Source of the DNA: JBLZUR01 sp048565625
GTDB taxonomy: Bacteria > Pseudomonadota > Alphaproteobacteria > Sphingomonadales > Sphingomonadaceae
Reading direction: 5' to 3'
Length of the DNA stretch: 64,000 nt
Assembly: GCF_048565625.1 (NCBI RefSeq)
Contig: NZ_JBLZUR010000002.1
Location: 124,001 to 188,000 of the forward strand
Under the pieces are notes generated by a model, which made no database searches, was not told where the DNA came from, and saw only the letters and a list, made by a program, of their open reading frames with translations. Made by a program: the position numbers and the translations under genes. Below are positions 15,709-25,900 of the stretch, in pieces (position 1 is the first letter of the stretch; each line of letters begins with the position of its first letter).

Positions 15709-17436
15709 GTGACCACGCTCTACGCCCGTTTCGCCGCCGAACTCGACGCCGCGCTCGACGCGCTTGTGGCGGAGGGGGCGCTGCCCGCAGGTCTCGACCG
15801 CCACAACGTGACGATCGAGCCGCCGCGCGATGCGAGCCACGGCGATCTCGCCACCAATGCCGCGATGGTGCTGGCGAAGCCTGCGGGCACCAACCCCCGC
15901 GCGCTCGCCGCGCTGATCGCGCCGAAGCTCGCGGCGCTCGACTGGGTCGAAAAGGTGGATGTCGCCGGGCCGGGGTTCATCAACCTCGCGCTCACCGAGG
16001 TGACCTGGCGGGCGGAGCTGTCCGAGATCCTGACGATGGCGGCGGCCTATGGGCGGTCCAACGTCGGCGCGGGGACGCGGGTGAACGTCGAGTACGTCTC
16101 CGCCAACCCGACGGGGCCGATGCACATGGGCCATTGCCGGGGTGCGGTGGTGGGCGATGCGCTCGCCAGCCTGCTGGAGCATGCGGGCTATGCGGTGACG
16201 CGCGAGTATTACGTGAACGACGCGGGGTCGCAGGTGCAGACGCTCGGCCGGTCGGCGCATCTCCGCTATCGCGAGGCGCTGGGCGAGACGATCACCGTGC
16301 CGGAGGGGCTGTATCCCGGCGACTACCTCATCCCGATCGGTCAGGCGTTGGCGGCGAAGTTCGGCGATCGCTTCGTCGGCAAGCCGGAGAGCGAATGGCT
16401 CGACCTGTTCCGCGAGCGGACCGTGGCGGCGATGATGGACATGATCCGGGCCGACCTCGCCCTCCTCGGCATCCATCACGACGTCTTCTCCTCCGAGGCG
16501 GAGGTGCAGAAGTCGGGCAAGGTCGCGGCGGCTGTCGAGACCTTGCGTGCGAACGGCTATGTCTACGAAGGCACGCTGGAGCCGCCGAAGGGCGAGCTGC
16601 CCGACGATTGGGCGCCGGAGGAGATGACCCTGTTCCGCGCGACGGAGTTCGGCGACGACAGCGACCGCCCGATCCGCAAGGCGGACGGCAGCTACACCTA
16701 TTTCGGCAACGACCTCGCCTACCACTACCAGAAGGCGGAGAAAGCGGACCAGCTGATCGACATCTGGGGTGCGGACCATGCCGGTACGGTCAAGCGCATC
16801 CAGGCGGCGGTGAAGGCGCTGACCGGCGGGCGCACCCCCCTCGACATCAAGCTCGTGCAGATGGTCCGCCTGCTCCGCAATGGCGAGCCGGTGAAGATGT
16901 CCAAGCGCTCGGGGTCGTTCGTGACCCTCGCCGATGTGGTCGAGGAGGTCGGCAAGGACGTCGTCCGCTTCACCATGCTGACCCGCAAGGCCGACGCCCA
17001 GATGGATTTCGACTTCGCCAAGGTGGTCGAGGCGTCGAAGGACAACCCGGTCTTCTACGTCCAGTACGCTCATGCCCGCATCCGCTCGCTCCACCGCCGC
17101 GCGGACGAGGCGGGGCTGAGCCTGCCCGAGGCGGACCTGACCCTGCTCGACGCCGAGGAACTGGCGCTGGTCAAGCTCGCCGCGCAATTCCCGCGCGTGG
17201 TGGAGGGCGCGGCGAACGCGCATGAGCCGCATCGCGTCGCCTTCTACCTGTTCGATCTCGCGGCCGCCTTCCACGCGCTCTGGAACAGGGGGAACGATGA
17301 CCCGGCCCGACGCTTCCTCCTTCCGGACGACCTTGCCGTCACCGCCGCACGTCTGGCGCTGGCCGATGCGGTGGGGCAGGTTGTCCGCAACGGCCTCGGC
17401 ATCATGGGGGTCGCGGCGGCGGAGGAGATGAACTGA
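15709..17436 (+). CDS. argS: Arginyl-tRNA synthetase
   Basis: This class I aminoacyl-tRNA synthetase charges tRNA-Arg. After the N-terminal Add-1 domain, the ATP site appears as SANPTGPMHMGH, a HIGH variant. The second signature is KMSKRSG (KMSKS region), and the C-terminal DALR domain follows. I chose GTG at 15709, giving 575 aa and the N-terminus MTTLYARFAAELD; a TTG 51 nt upstream stays in frame but lacks support. The stop overlaps the next gene as TGATG. Confidence 0.96.
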   Translation: MTTLYARFAAELDAALDALVAEGALPAGLDRHNVTIEPPRDASHGDLATNAAMVLAKPAGTNPRALAALIAPKLAALDWVEKVDVAGPGFINLALTEVTWRAELSEILTMAAAYGRSNVGAGTRVNVEYVSANPTGPMHMGHCRGAVVGDALASLLEHAGYAVTREYYVNDAGSQVQTLGRSAHLRYREALGETITVPEGLYPGDYLIPIGQALAAKFGDRFVGKPESEWLDLFRERTVAAMMDMIRADLALLGIHHDVFSSEAEVQKSGKVAAAVETLRANGYVYEGTLEPPKGELPDDWAPEEMTLFRATEFGDDSDRPIRKADGSYTYFGNDLAYHYQKAEKADQLIDIWGADHAGTVKRIQAAVKALTGGRTPLDIKLVQMVRLLRNGEPVKMSKRSGSFVTLADVVEEVGKDVVRFTMLTRKADAQMDFDFAKVVEASKDNPVFYVQYAHARIRSLHRRADEAGLSLPEADLTLLDAEELALVKLAAQFPRVVEGAANAHEPHRVAFYLFDLAAAFHALWNRGNDDPARRFLLPDDLAVTAARLALADAVGQVVRNGLGIMGVAAAEEMN

Positions 17437-18203
17437 TGGGCGACCGGCGGGCGGCTTCGCGCGATTACGACGAGAGCCTGCCCTGGCTGGAGCCCGTCGA
17501 GGCGGAGAATGCCCGGCCGCGCCGTAAGAAGAGCGGCGGGGGTGGCGGACGCTTCCTGCTGATCGCGATGATCCTGCTGCTGGTCGCCTTCGTCGGCATC
17601 GGCCTCGCCTATTGGGCGATCGGCGAGGGGGAGGGCGACGGCCCGCCCGGCCTGATCAAGGCGCAGCCGGGGCCCTATAAGGTGCCGACCGACAAGGTGG
17701 GCGGCATGGAGGTCGCGGGCCAGGGCGATAGCACCTATGCCACCAGCCAGGGCGACGACCGCCCCTCGCAGATCGACCTCTCCGCCCTGCCCGAAGCGCC
17801 GATGACCACACGCGAGGCGGAGCCTGCGGCCGTCTCGCCCAAGCCTACCGCATCGACGGCCGCGGCGCCGAAATCGGCTGCTCCCGCGCCTGCTCCGGTC
17901 AAGGCCGCGCCACCGACACCGAAGCCCGCGCCCGCCAAGGTCGAGCCGCCCAAGCCCGAGACACCGTTGTCGGGCGGCACGATCCAGCTCGGCGCTTTCT
18001 CCTCCGAGGCGAAGGCCAATGCCGCATGGAAGGCTCTGTCGAAACGGTTCGCGGCGCTTGGCGGGCTGACGCCTGCGATTGCGCCGGTGTCGACCGCCAA
18101 CGGCACGCTCTACCGCCTGCGCGCGGCGGCGGGCGGACAGGCCGGATCGATCTGCGCAAAGATGAAGGTCTCCGGCGACAGCTGCTCGGTGGTCGGCAAC
18201 TGA
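17436..18203 (+). CDS. Membrane-anchored SPOR domain protein
   Basis: The 255-aa bitopic protein has a short acidic/basic cytoplasmic N-terminus and a Gly-rich turn. One transmembrane helix spans about 40-61, then comes a Pro/Ala/Lys periplasmic linker, and a SPOR domain lies at about 180-253 (GGTIQLGAFSSEAKANAAWKAL...TLYRLRAAAGGQ). SPOR domains recognise denuded glycan at division sites, so a septal role is inferred. It is coupled at both ends: TGATG with argS and TGATG with nagZ. Confidence 0.85.
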   Translation: MGDRRAASRDYDESLPWLEPVEAENARPRRKKSGGGGGRFLLIAMILLLVAFVGIGLAYWAIGEGEGDGPPGLIKAQPGPYKVPTDKVGGMEVAGQGDSTYATSQGDDRPSQIDLSALPEAPMTTREAEPAAVSPKPTASTAAAPKSAAPAPAPVKAAPPTPKPAPAKVEPPKPETPLSGGTIQLGAFSSEAKANAAWKALSKRFAALGGLTPAIAPVSTANGTLYRLRAAAGGQAGSICAKMKVSGDSCSVVGN

Positions 18204-19216
18204 TGCTGCCTGCGATCCTCGGGATCTGCGGCACGACGCTCAGCGACGAGGAGCGGGCGTTCTTCCGTGAGGTCGAACCCGCCGGCCACATCCTGTTCAA
18301 GCGGAACTGCGTCGATCGCGCGCAGATGCTGGCGCTGACCGACGATCTGCGGGCGCTGTCGGGCCGAGAGGACGTCCCGATCCTGATCGACCAGGAGGGC
18401 GGCCGCGTGGCGCGGATGCAGCCGCCGGAATGGCCCGCTTTCCCGAAGGCGGAGGTGTTCGACCACCTCTACGAGGTCGCGCCGATTACCGCGATCGAGG
18501 CGGCGCGCGCTAACGCCGCCGCCATCGGCTTCACGCTGAAGGAGGTGGGGGTCAATGTCGACTGCCTGCCGCTCCTCGACGTGCGGCAGCCGGGGGCGCA
18601 CGACATCATCGGCGACCGTGCGCTTGGGTCGGACCCGATGCGCGTCGCCGCACTCGGCCGCGCGGTGCTCGACGGGCTGCGGGATGCGGGGGTCGTCGGC
18701 GTGGTCAAGCATATGCCGGGACACGGCCGGGCGCTGGCGGACAGCCATGTCGAACTGCCCACCGTGGACGCCGAAGCGCAGGCGCTGGAGAGCGATCTCG
18801 TCCCCTTCCACAGCCTCAACAAGGCGGTGATGGGGATGACGGCGCATGTCGTCTACGCCGCCTGGGACGCGGCGCGCTGCGCCAGCGTGTCGCCGAAGGT
18901 GATTTCGGAGATCATCCGGGGCCGCATCGGCTTCGAAGGGCTGCTGATGTCGGACGATCTGGGTATGCAGGCGCTGGCGGGCGACTTCACCACCCGGGCG
19001 CGCGACGTGGTCGCGGCGGGATGCGACGTGGCGCTGCACTGTTCGGGCAACATGGAGGAGATGGCCCATGTCGCCGCCGGGCTCGGCGAGGTCACGGCGG
19101 AGGGCCGGGCGCGGCTGGAGCGGGCGATGGCGTCCGTGGCCGAAGTGACGCCGGTGACCGACTATGCAGAGTGCATCGAGAAGCGGGACGCGCTGCTCGC
19201 CGTGCTGCGGGGCTAA
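18203..19216 (+). CDS. nagZ: Beta-N-acetylhexosaminidase (GH3), peptidoglycan recycling
   Basis: This cytoplasmic glycosidase removes GlcNAc from GlcNAc-anhydroMurNAc peptides in cell-wall recycling. GH3 NagZ signatures are present: LIDQEGGRVARM, KHMPGHGRALADSHVELP with the catalytic Asp/His dyad region, and nucleophile region LLMSDDLGMQAL. The ATG overlaps the preceding stop and gives 337 aa. The scpA/scpB/tat genes that commonly follow in sphingomonads are absent here; a repeat and wrbA on the other strand follow instead. Confidence 0.93.
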   Translation: MLPAILGICGTTLSDEERAFFREVEPAGHILFKRNCVDRAQMLALTDDLRALSGREDVPILIDQEGGRVARMQPPEWPAFPKAEVFDHLYEVAPITAIEAARANAAAIGFTLKEVGVNVDCLPLLDVRQPGAHDIIGDRALGSDPMRVAALGRAVLDGLRDAGVVGVVKHMPGHGRALADSHVELPTVDAEAQALESDLVPFHSLNKAVMGMTAHVVYAAWDAARCASVSPKVISEIIRGRIGFEGLLMSDDLGMQALAGDFTTRARDVVAAGCDVALHCSGNMEEMAHVAAGLGEVTAEGRARLERAMASVAEVTPVTDYAECIEKRDALLAVLRG

Positions 19217-19226
19217 ACCCATGAGC

Positions 19227-19321
19227 CGTCACCCCAGCGAAGGCTGGGGTCCATGTCTCTCGGAATAACGGATGCTCTCTGGACTCCGAGCCATGGATGC
19301 CAGCCTTCGCTGGCATGACGG
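19227..19321. repeat. Family E paired-hairpin repeat between convergent nagZ and wrbA
   Basis: The left hairpin region CGTCACCCCAGCGAAGGCTG and the right GATGCCAGCCTTCGCTGGCA share half-sites with each other and with the copy at 14.2 kb. It lies between two convergent stops and could serve as a bidirectional terminator. Confidence 0.85.
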
Positions 19322-19333
19322 CAATGAGGGAAG

Positions 19334-19933
19334 TTACCCGAACAGCTTCGCCGCCGTCTTCGCCACCAGTTCACCCTGGTGGCGCGCGCCGTCCAGTTCG
19401 TTGGCGCTCGGCTGGCGCGATCCGTCGCCGGCGGCGATCGTCGTCGCGCCATAGGGCGAGCCGCCGGTCACCTGGTCGAGCTTCAGCTGGCCCTGGAAGC
19501 TGTAGGGCAGGCCGACGATCGTCATGCCGAAATGCAGCAGGTTGGTGATGATCGAGAACAAAGTCACCTCCTGCCCGCCATGCTGGCTGGCGGTCGAGGT
19601 GAAGGCAGCGCCGACCTTGCCGTTGAGCGCGCCACGCGCCCACAGGCCGCCGGCCTGATCCAGGAACGCGGCCATCTGGCTCGGCATCCGGCCGAAACGG
19701 GTCGGCGCGCCGATGACGATCGCGTCGTAGTTCTCCAGATCGGCGACCTTCGCCTCTGGCGCGGACTGGTCGAGCTTGAAATGGGCGTTCCGGGCGACTT
19801 CGAGGGGCGCGGTCTCGGGCACCCGCTTCACGTCCACCTCGGCACCGGCGGCGCGGGCGCCGTCGGCGATCGCGGACGCCATCGTCTCGATATGCCCGTA
19901 GCTGGAATAGTAGAGGACAAGGACCTTGGCCAT
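19334..19933 (-). CDS. wrbA: NAD(P)H:quinone oxidoreductase WrbA
   Basis: This flavodoxin-like FMN protein reduces quinones by two electrons and limits redox stress. The FMN phosphate loop YYSSYGHIETMA at the N-terminus, GAPTRFGRMPSQM and the WrbA signature GGSPYGATTIAAGDGSRQPS are present, at 199 aa. It is transcribed divergently from etfBA, with a 249-nt gap in which I see no repeat and no confident promoter. Confidence 0.94.
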   Translation of the reverse strand: MAKVLVLYYSSYGHIETMASAIADGARAAGAEVDVKRVPETAPLEVARNAHFKLDQSAPEAKVADLENYDAIVIGAPTRFGRMPSQMAAFLDQAGGLWARGALNGKVGAAFTSTASQHGGQEVTLFSIITNLLHFGMTIVGLPYSFQGQLKLDQVTGGSPYGATTIAAGDGSRQPSANELDGARHQGELVAKTAAKLFG

Positions 19934-20182
19934 GCGAGTGCTCCGTTGATCGGTGTGACGGGCCGTAGATGCCGCCGCACGGCAGTCGGCGCCAGTCGCA
20001 TAAGGTCGAACCGAAACTTCGATCGGGTTGTATGATCGACCGGCTTTCCGCGCTGCAACATCTTGTTGGCCGCGCCCGGTTGATCGCCCCCCGAATCTCT
20101 TTTACGGCCTTGCCGGTATCCGCGCGCGACGAGGTGGAGGGAGTCCGCGGCGTCGCGCCGTCATCGTTGGGGAAGGATCGAC

Positions 20183-20932
20183 ATGAAGGTACTCGTGCCC
20201 GTGAAGCGGGTGATCGACTACAATGTGAAGCCGCGGGTGAAGATGGACGGTTCTGGCGTCGATCTTGCCAATGTGAAGATGTCGATGAACCCGTTCGACG
20301 AGATCGCGGTCGAGGAAGCGCTGCGCCTGAAGGAAAAGGGCGTCGCTACCGAGGTCGTGGTCGTCTCGATCGGCGAGGCGAAGGCGCAGGAGACGTTGCG
20401 CACCGGCCTCGCCATGGGCGCCGATCGCGCGATCCTGGTCGCGGCCGAGGGTGAGGTCGAGCCGCTGGCCGTCGCCAAGATCCTGAAGGCGATCGTGGCC
20501 GAGGAAGCGCCGCAGATCGTCCTTCTCGGCAAGCAGGCGATCGACGACGATTCGAACCAGACCGGCCAGATGCTGGCGGCTTTGCTCGGCTGGGGCCAGG
20601 GCACCTTCGCCTCCAAGGTCGAGGTTTCGGGCGAGACTGTAGCGGTCACCCGCGAGGTCGACGGTGGTCTTGAGACGGTCAGCCTCAAGCTGCCGGCGAT
20701 CATCACCACCGATCTTCGCCTGAACGAGCCGCGTTATGCCTCGCTGCCGAACATCATGAAGGCGAAGTCGAAGCCGCTCGCGCAGAAGACGGTGGCGGAT
20801 TACGGCGTCGACGCCACCCCGCGCCTCAAGACCCTGAAGGTCGAGGAGCCGGCGAAGCGTCAGGCGGGCGTGAAGGTCGCCGATGTCGATGAACTGGTGG
20901 GCAAGCTCAAGACCCTGGGAGTGGTGGCATGA
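20183..20932 (+). CDS. etfB: Electron transfer flavoprotein beta subunit
   Basis: EtfB binds AMP and pairs with EtfA to carry electrons from acyl-CoA and other dehydrogenases to ETF:ubiquinone oxidoreductase. The N-terminus MKVLVPVKRVIDYNV, NPFDEIAVEEALRLKE and GKQAIDDDSNQTGQMLA are family hallmarks, at 249 aa. A GGGGAAGG ribosome site precedes the ATG. It overlaps etfA by 4 nt. Confidence 0.97.
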   Translation: MKVLVPVKRVIDYNVKPRVKMDGSGVDLANVKMSMNPFDEIAVEEALRLKEKGVATEVVVVSIGEAKAQETLRTGLAMGADRAILVAAEGEVEPLAVAKILKAIVAEEAPQIVLLGKQAIDDDSNQTGQMLAALLGWGQGTFASKVEVSGETVAVTREVDGGLETVSLKLPAIITTDLRLNEPRYASLPNIMKAKSKPLAQKTVADYGVDATPRLKTLKVEEPAKRQAGVKVADVDELVGKLKTLGVVA

Positions 20933-21858
20933 CGGCGCTGGTACTCGTTGAACACGACAATGCGGTCGTGAAGGACGCGACGCTCGCCACGGTGAGCGCG
21001 GCGGCGAAGCTCGGCGACGTCAACCTGCTGGTGGCGGGCGCGGGCTGTGCGGCGGTCGCCGACGAGGCCGCGAAGATCGCGGGCGTCGGTACCGTCTATC
21101 TGGCGGACGACGCGGCCTACGGCCATGCGCTGGCGGAGAATGTCGCGCCCCTGATCGTCAAGCTGATGGAGAGCCACGACGCCTTCGTGGCACCCGCGAC
21201 CTCCAACGGCAAGAACATCGCCCCGCGTGTCGCGGCCCTGCTGGACGTCGCGCAGATTTCCGATATCCTGTCGGTCGAGAGCGCGGATACCTTCACCCGG
21301 CCGATCTATGCCGGCAACGCGATCGCGACGGTGCAGTCGTCAGACGCGAAGAAGGTGATCACCGTGCGCGGCACCGCCTTCGACAAGGCGGAGAAGGGCA
21401 GCGGATCGGGCAAGGTCGAGGCGGTCTCCGCCGATGGCGACACCGGCCTGTCGAGCTTCGTCGGTGCGGAGATCTCCAAGTCCGAGCGGCCGGAGTTGAC
21501 CAGCGCGAAGATCATCGTCTCTGGCGGCCGCGCGCTCCAGAACGGTGAGAATTTCGAGCAGATCATCGTGCCGCTCGCCGACAAGCTCGGCGCAGGCGTG
21601 GGTGCGTCGCGTGCGGCGGTCGATGCGGGCTTCGTGCCGAACGACTATCAGGTCGGCCAGACCGGCAAGATCGTGGCCCCGGAAGTCTACATCGCCGTCG
21701 GCATCTCGGGCGCGATCCAGCACCTCGCCGGCATGAAGGACTCGAAGGTCATCATCGCCATCAACAAGGACGAAGACGCGCCGATCTTCCAGGTGGCGGA
21801 CGTCGGCCTTGTCGGCGATCTGTTCAAGATCGTGCCGGAACTGACCAGCAAGCTGTAA
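20929..21858 (+). CDS. etfA: Electron transfer flavoprotein alpha subunit
   Basis: EtfA carries the redox-active FAD of the heterodimer. The C-terminal FAD domain is unmistakable: GASRAAVDAGFVPNDYQVGQ, GKIVAPEVYIAVGISGA and IQHLAGMKDSKVIIAINKD. The length of 309 aa is normal. Its ATG overlaps the etfB stop, so both are made from one transcript. Confidence 0.97.
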   Translation: MTALVLVEHDNAVVKDATLATVSAAAKLGDVNLLVAGAGCAAVADEAAKIAGVGTVYLADDAAYGHALAENVAPLIVKLMESHDAFVAPATSNGKNIAPRVAALLDVAQISDILSVESADTFTRPIYAGNAIATVQSSDAKKVITVRGTAFDKAEKGSGSGKVEAVSADGDTGLSSFVGAEISKSERPELTSAKIIVSGGRALQNGENFEQIIVPLADKLGAGVGASRAAVDAGFVPNDYQVGQTGKIVAPEVYIAVGISGAIQHLAGMKDSKVIIAINKDEDAPIFQVADVGLVGDLFKIVPELTSKL

Positions 21859-21885
21859 GCTGCGGTCATCCCGATGGGACATGAG

Positions 21886-21920
21886 CGCCTCGCCCGGCGA
21901 CGGGTGGGGCGTTCTTGTTT
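21886..21920 (+). terminator. Rho-independent terminator after etfA
   Basis: A stem CGCCTCGCCC / GGGTGGGGCG (two G-U pairs) with a 6-nt loop is followed by TTCTTGTTT. It starts 28 nt after the etfA stop. Confidence 0.72.
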
Positions 21921-21937
21921 ACGACCGCGCCCCCGTC

Positions 21938-22038
21938 CCGTTCGTCCTGAGTAGCCGCTGAGCGAAGTCGAAGTGGCGTATCGAAGGATGCTTCGATACG
22001 GGTCTTCGACAGGCTCAGCCCCTACTCAGCACGAACGG
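21938..22038. repeat. Family B palindromic repeat, variant with tandem arms (before proC)
   Basis: CCGTTCGTCCTGAGTAGCCG starts the left arm and CTACTCAGCACGAACGG ends the right. Internally GAAGTCGAAG and CTTCGAC, and CGTATCGAAG and CTTCGATACG, pair. It is related to the murD copy through the GAGCGAAGTCGAAG core, and ends 8 nt before the proC start. Confidence 0.85.
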
Positions 22039-22046
22039 AACGATCG

Positions 22047-22853
22047 ATGTTTGTCGAAGGCCCCCTCTGGATCGTCGGCGCGGGGAACATGGGCGGGGCT
22101 ATGCTGCGCGGCTGGGTCGCGGCAGGCCTCGATTCGCACCAAGTCACCGTCATCGACCCTGGCCGGCCCGATCTGCCGGACGGCGTACGCCACCTCCAGA
22201 CGCCCCCGCCCGACGGCGAGGTGCCGGCCTATGTCCTCTTCGCCGTCAAGCCGCAGCTTCTCGACCAGGTCGCGCCGGCCCTCGCCCCGCTGCTCGGGGC
22301 GGAAACGGTGCTGATGTCGATCCTCGCCGGTGTCGAGATCGCCTCGCTCCGCACCCGCTTTCCGGCCGTTGAGGGGATCGTGCGGGTGATGCCCAACACC
22401 CCGGCCGCGATCGGCAAGGGCGTGGTGGCGCTCTATGCCGAGGGCGTGCCGCCGGCGCGGGCCGATGCGGTGCTCGCCCTCATGAGCACCCTCGGCCTCG
22501 CCGAATGGCTGGCGAGCGAGGACCAGTTCGATCTGGTAACAGCACTCTCCGGCTCCGGCCCCGCCTTCACCTTCCGCTTCATCGACGCACTGGCGGCGGG
22601 AGCCACAGCCCTCGGCCTCCCCGCCGACCAGGCCCTCCGCTTCGCCCGCGCGACCGTAGAAGGCTCCGCCCTCCTCGCCGCGCAGGCGGACGAGAGCCCG
22701 GCCGTTCTAGCCGACCGCGTCGCCAGCCCCGGCGGTTCGACGCGCGAGGGCCTGAACGTCCTTGACGAGGGTGATGCCCTGAACGCGTTGGTGAAGGCGA
22801 CGCTCGAAGCGGCCGAACGGCGCAATGGGGAACTGGCAGCCGCCGCGCGTTAA
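22047..22853 (+). CDS. proC: Pyrroline-5-carboxylate reductase
   Basis: This enzyme catalyses the NAD(P)H-dependent last step of proline biosynthesis. The Rossmann WIVGAGNMGGAML, VRVMPNTPAAIGKG, the ALSGSGPAFTFRF dimer/active-site helix and VASPGGSTREGL are diagnostic, at 268 aa. The gene directly follows a repeat; the ribosome site is weak. Confidence 0.95.
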   Translation: MFVEGPLWIVGAGNMGGAMLRGWVAAGLDSHQVTVIDPGRPDLPDGVRHLQTPPPDGEVPAYVLFAVKPQLLDQVAPALAPLLGAETVLMSILAGVEIASLRTRFPAVEGIVRVMPNTPAAIGKGVVALYAEGVPPARADAVLALMSTLGLAEWLASEDQFDLVTALSGSGPAFTFRFIDALAAGATALGLPADQALRFARATVEGSALLAAQADESPAVLADRVASPGGSTREGLNVLDEGDALNALVKATLEAAERRNGELAAAAR

Positions 22854-22866
22854 CCGCCCCTCCCCG

Positions 22867-22940
22867 CCGTTCGCCCTGAGCCTGTCGAAGGGCCAGCATG
22901 CACCGTCTCACTGGCGCTTCGACAAGCTCAGCGCGAACGG
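22867..22940. repeat. Family B palindromic repeat between convergent proC and tamB
   Basis: CCGTTCGCCCTGAGCCTGTC and GACAAGCTCAGCGCGAACGG are the outer arms, with inner GAAGGGCCAG and CTGGCGCTTC. It lies between two convergent stop codons. Confidence 0.93.
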
Positions 22941-22950
22941 GGGGTGGCGA

Positions 22951-25900
22951 TCAATAATCCTTCGATATCCGTACGTTCGTGCTCGTGCGGCCGAGGCTGG
23001 AGATGCTCGACAGCAGCGAGAGCCAGCGTGTCAGTTCCCACTCGACGCGAGTGGCGGAATAGCCCTGGCCGTCGGTTGCGACCTCTACATAGACGCGGCG
23101 GGTGACGTATTTGCCTGCCGCCACCGACGCCTTCTGGCCGGTGGTCTGGTCGGCGGGGAGGATGCGCAGGCGGTCGAGGCCTGCCGCTTTGCGTACCGCG
23201 TTGATCGGGTCGAGCCCGCCGCCACCCCCGCTGCGGAGCGACGCCACCGCCGCCGCCAGCTGCACCGCCTCCGGTGCTGACAGGTTGGTGATCGAGGTGC
23301 CGAAGAGCAGTCGGCTGAGCAGCTCGTCCTCCGGCAACGCCGGCACGCTGGTGAAGCTGATGTCCGGGTGCAGGCCGGTGCCGGTGACGCGGATCGTCGC
23401 GTTGAGGCCCTGGATGTCGGCTTCCGCACTGATGTCGAGCTGCGGATCGGGCGGATATTCGCCCGAGAAGCGGATGGTGCCGCGCTCCAGCTCGAAGCGG
23501 CGGCCGGCGAATTCATAGCCGCCGCGCACCAAGGTCGCGGTGCCGAGGATGCGCGGCGCGTCGATCGTGCCGCCGATCTTCATGTCCGCCTGCCACTCGC
23601 TATCGAGACCGAGGCCGGTGACGGCGAGGCGGTTGCGCGCGTTGGCCTGGAGGTCGAGCCTCCACCCGCCGCCCGCCGCCGCGCGATCGCCCGGTGCGGT
23701 GTCGTCGCGGTTGATCTCGGTAACGGCAAGCTGCGGCACCTCCGCCGCCGCCGCGCGGCCCAGGCGGAAGCTGGAGCGGATCAGCTTCACGTCGCCGGAG
23801 ATCGTGCCCGCACCCCCGTCCGAACGGATCGCGAGCGGACCGGTGACGGTCGCGCCGATGTCGTCGCGGGCGAGCAGGCGGGCGTTCTCCGCCTGGATCG
23901 CGACGTCCATGCCGAAGCCGCGCGCCGAGGCGAAGTCGAAGGTCGCCCGGCCGGAGAGCGCGCCGTTGCCCGGCGTCTTGCCGGTGAAGCGGTCGATGAG
24001 GAGCCGCGATCCGTCGAAGCGGCCCGTGGCGTTGAGGTCGGTCACGACCGTCCCCGTCACAGCGCTTTCGAGTCGCGCGCCCGTCGCGCGGACCGAGCCG
24101 CGGATGACCGGATCGGACAACCGGCCGGACACATCCGCGCCGACCGATAGCGGCCCGGTCAGGTCCACGATCTCCAGCCCGCTGAGCCCCCAGAGCGATC
24201 CGGCCGGACCCTGATAGCGAAACTGCGCGAAGAGGGGCGCAGCCATCAGGTCGTCGAGGAAGGAGCCGCTATTGCCGATCGGCGCAAGCCGCGCCTGACC
24301 CCGCCCAAGGGTCTGCCCGCTCGATGCGAGGACCGCGCGGGCGGCGGCTCCGCGCGCATCGAGAACGCCGACGATACCGATATCCACCGGCGTCGACGCG
24401 CGGGCGAGGGCGGCGCGGGAAAGACCGCGCACGGTCAGATTGGCGTTCCCCGTCGGGCGCGCACCCTTGGCGGCGCGGAAAGTGAGGCGACCCGAGGCGT
24501 CCCCCGACAGTCCGATGCCGGGCATGACGAGGTCGAGGATGCGGAGCGGCATCTTCGACAGCGAGAGGTCCGCCGCCGTGCTCTCCGCGCCGAACAGGCC
24601 GGAGACGTTCGCCGAGCCGCCGCCGAAGCTGAGCGCGGTGGGGGCCAGCCGCCAGCCGCCCGCCTCTGCCGTCAGCACGGCGGGGGTGGTCAGCGCCACC
24701 GGCCGACGGTCGACGGTGCCGTCGGCGCGAATCGAGATGCGGTTGGGGGCCAGGGTGGTGACCGTCTTCAGGTCGAAGCCGCGCCCCTGCGTGCCGCTGA
24801 GATTGGCGCGCACCTCGCCATTGCCGCCACGCAGATGGGCGCTGGCGTCGAGACGCTGGATGGTGATGCCGCCGCGCCTGATCCCGCGCGCCGCGACCGT
24901 CCCGTCAACGGAGATCCCGGCGGGGTCGAGGCGGAGCGCGCCGTCGATCTTCGCCCGGCCGATCGTGGCGTTGGCGGGCGCGCCTAGGCTCGCCCCGGCA
25001 AGGGTCAGATGCGCCTCGATCCGCTGCACGCCGTCCGCCGGCATGAAGAGGAGCGCGCCGCCGATCCCGCCGCCCGCCAAGTCGATACGGCCGCTGAAGC
25101 CGACATCCCCGGTGGTGAGCGCGCCTTTGCCATGCGTGCCGGCCACCGCGATGTCGGCGAACTGGATGGTCGCCGGTGCGCCGGCGGGGAGCAGGATCGC
25201 GCCGTTTGTGGCGAAGGGGCCGAGCGTCGATCCGCCCCTGGCGCGGAAGGCGAAGCCGGCGGCTGTGGGGTCGAGCACCGCGTCCACGTCGGTCAGGCCG
25301 AGCGCGGGCAGCGGGCTCGCCAGCTTCAACACGACACGCGGGCGGGAGATGTCGCCGTCGAGGAGCAGGCGGAACGCACCATATTGCGCCTGCCGTCCGC
25401 TGCCTTCGACATGAAAGGTGCCGTCATTGCGGCGGTATCCGTTACCGGCGAAGGTGATTCCCGGCCCGCGCAGCCGCAGGTTGCGGAAGTGGAGGACGCC
25501 ATCCGGTCCCCTCAGCAGGCCGGTCTCGATACGCGGCAGGCCGCCGGCGAGCGATCGGAAGAAGCTGTTGTCGAGCCGGCGGACCACCGCGACGCCGGTG
25601 CCGCTCACCACCGTGCCGCGCCCGCTGGTGCCCGGCACGACCTTCAGCTCGCTCTTCACGTCGACGATGCCGATGCCGGGGATCAGGTAGCGAGAGATCT
25701 GCCCGTTCAGCGCGACATCATAGTCGCCGGTCGTCATGTCGAGGCGGAGCGAGAGCTGCCCGGCAAGCTTGTCGGAAGAGAGCTTGAGCTTGTCGCCGGT
25801 CAGTGATCGCGGCGTGATCCTTAGCGCGCCGTCCACCGTCAGGTTGCGCAGGATGCCGCCGCCGACCTCGCCGATGCCGGTCACCCGTGCGGCGGTGAAG

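Noticed and set aside
15694..17274. 526-codon minus-strand frame opposite argS
   Set aside because: It is a shadow frame; argS motifs on the other strand are complete.
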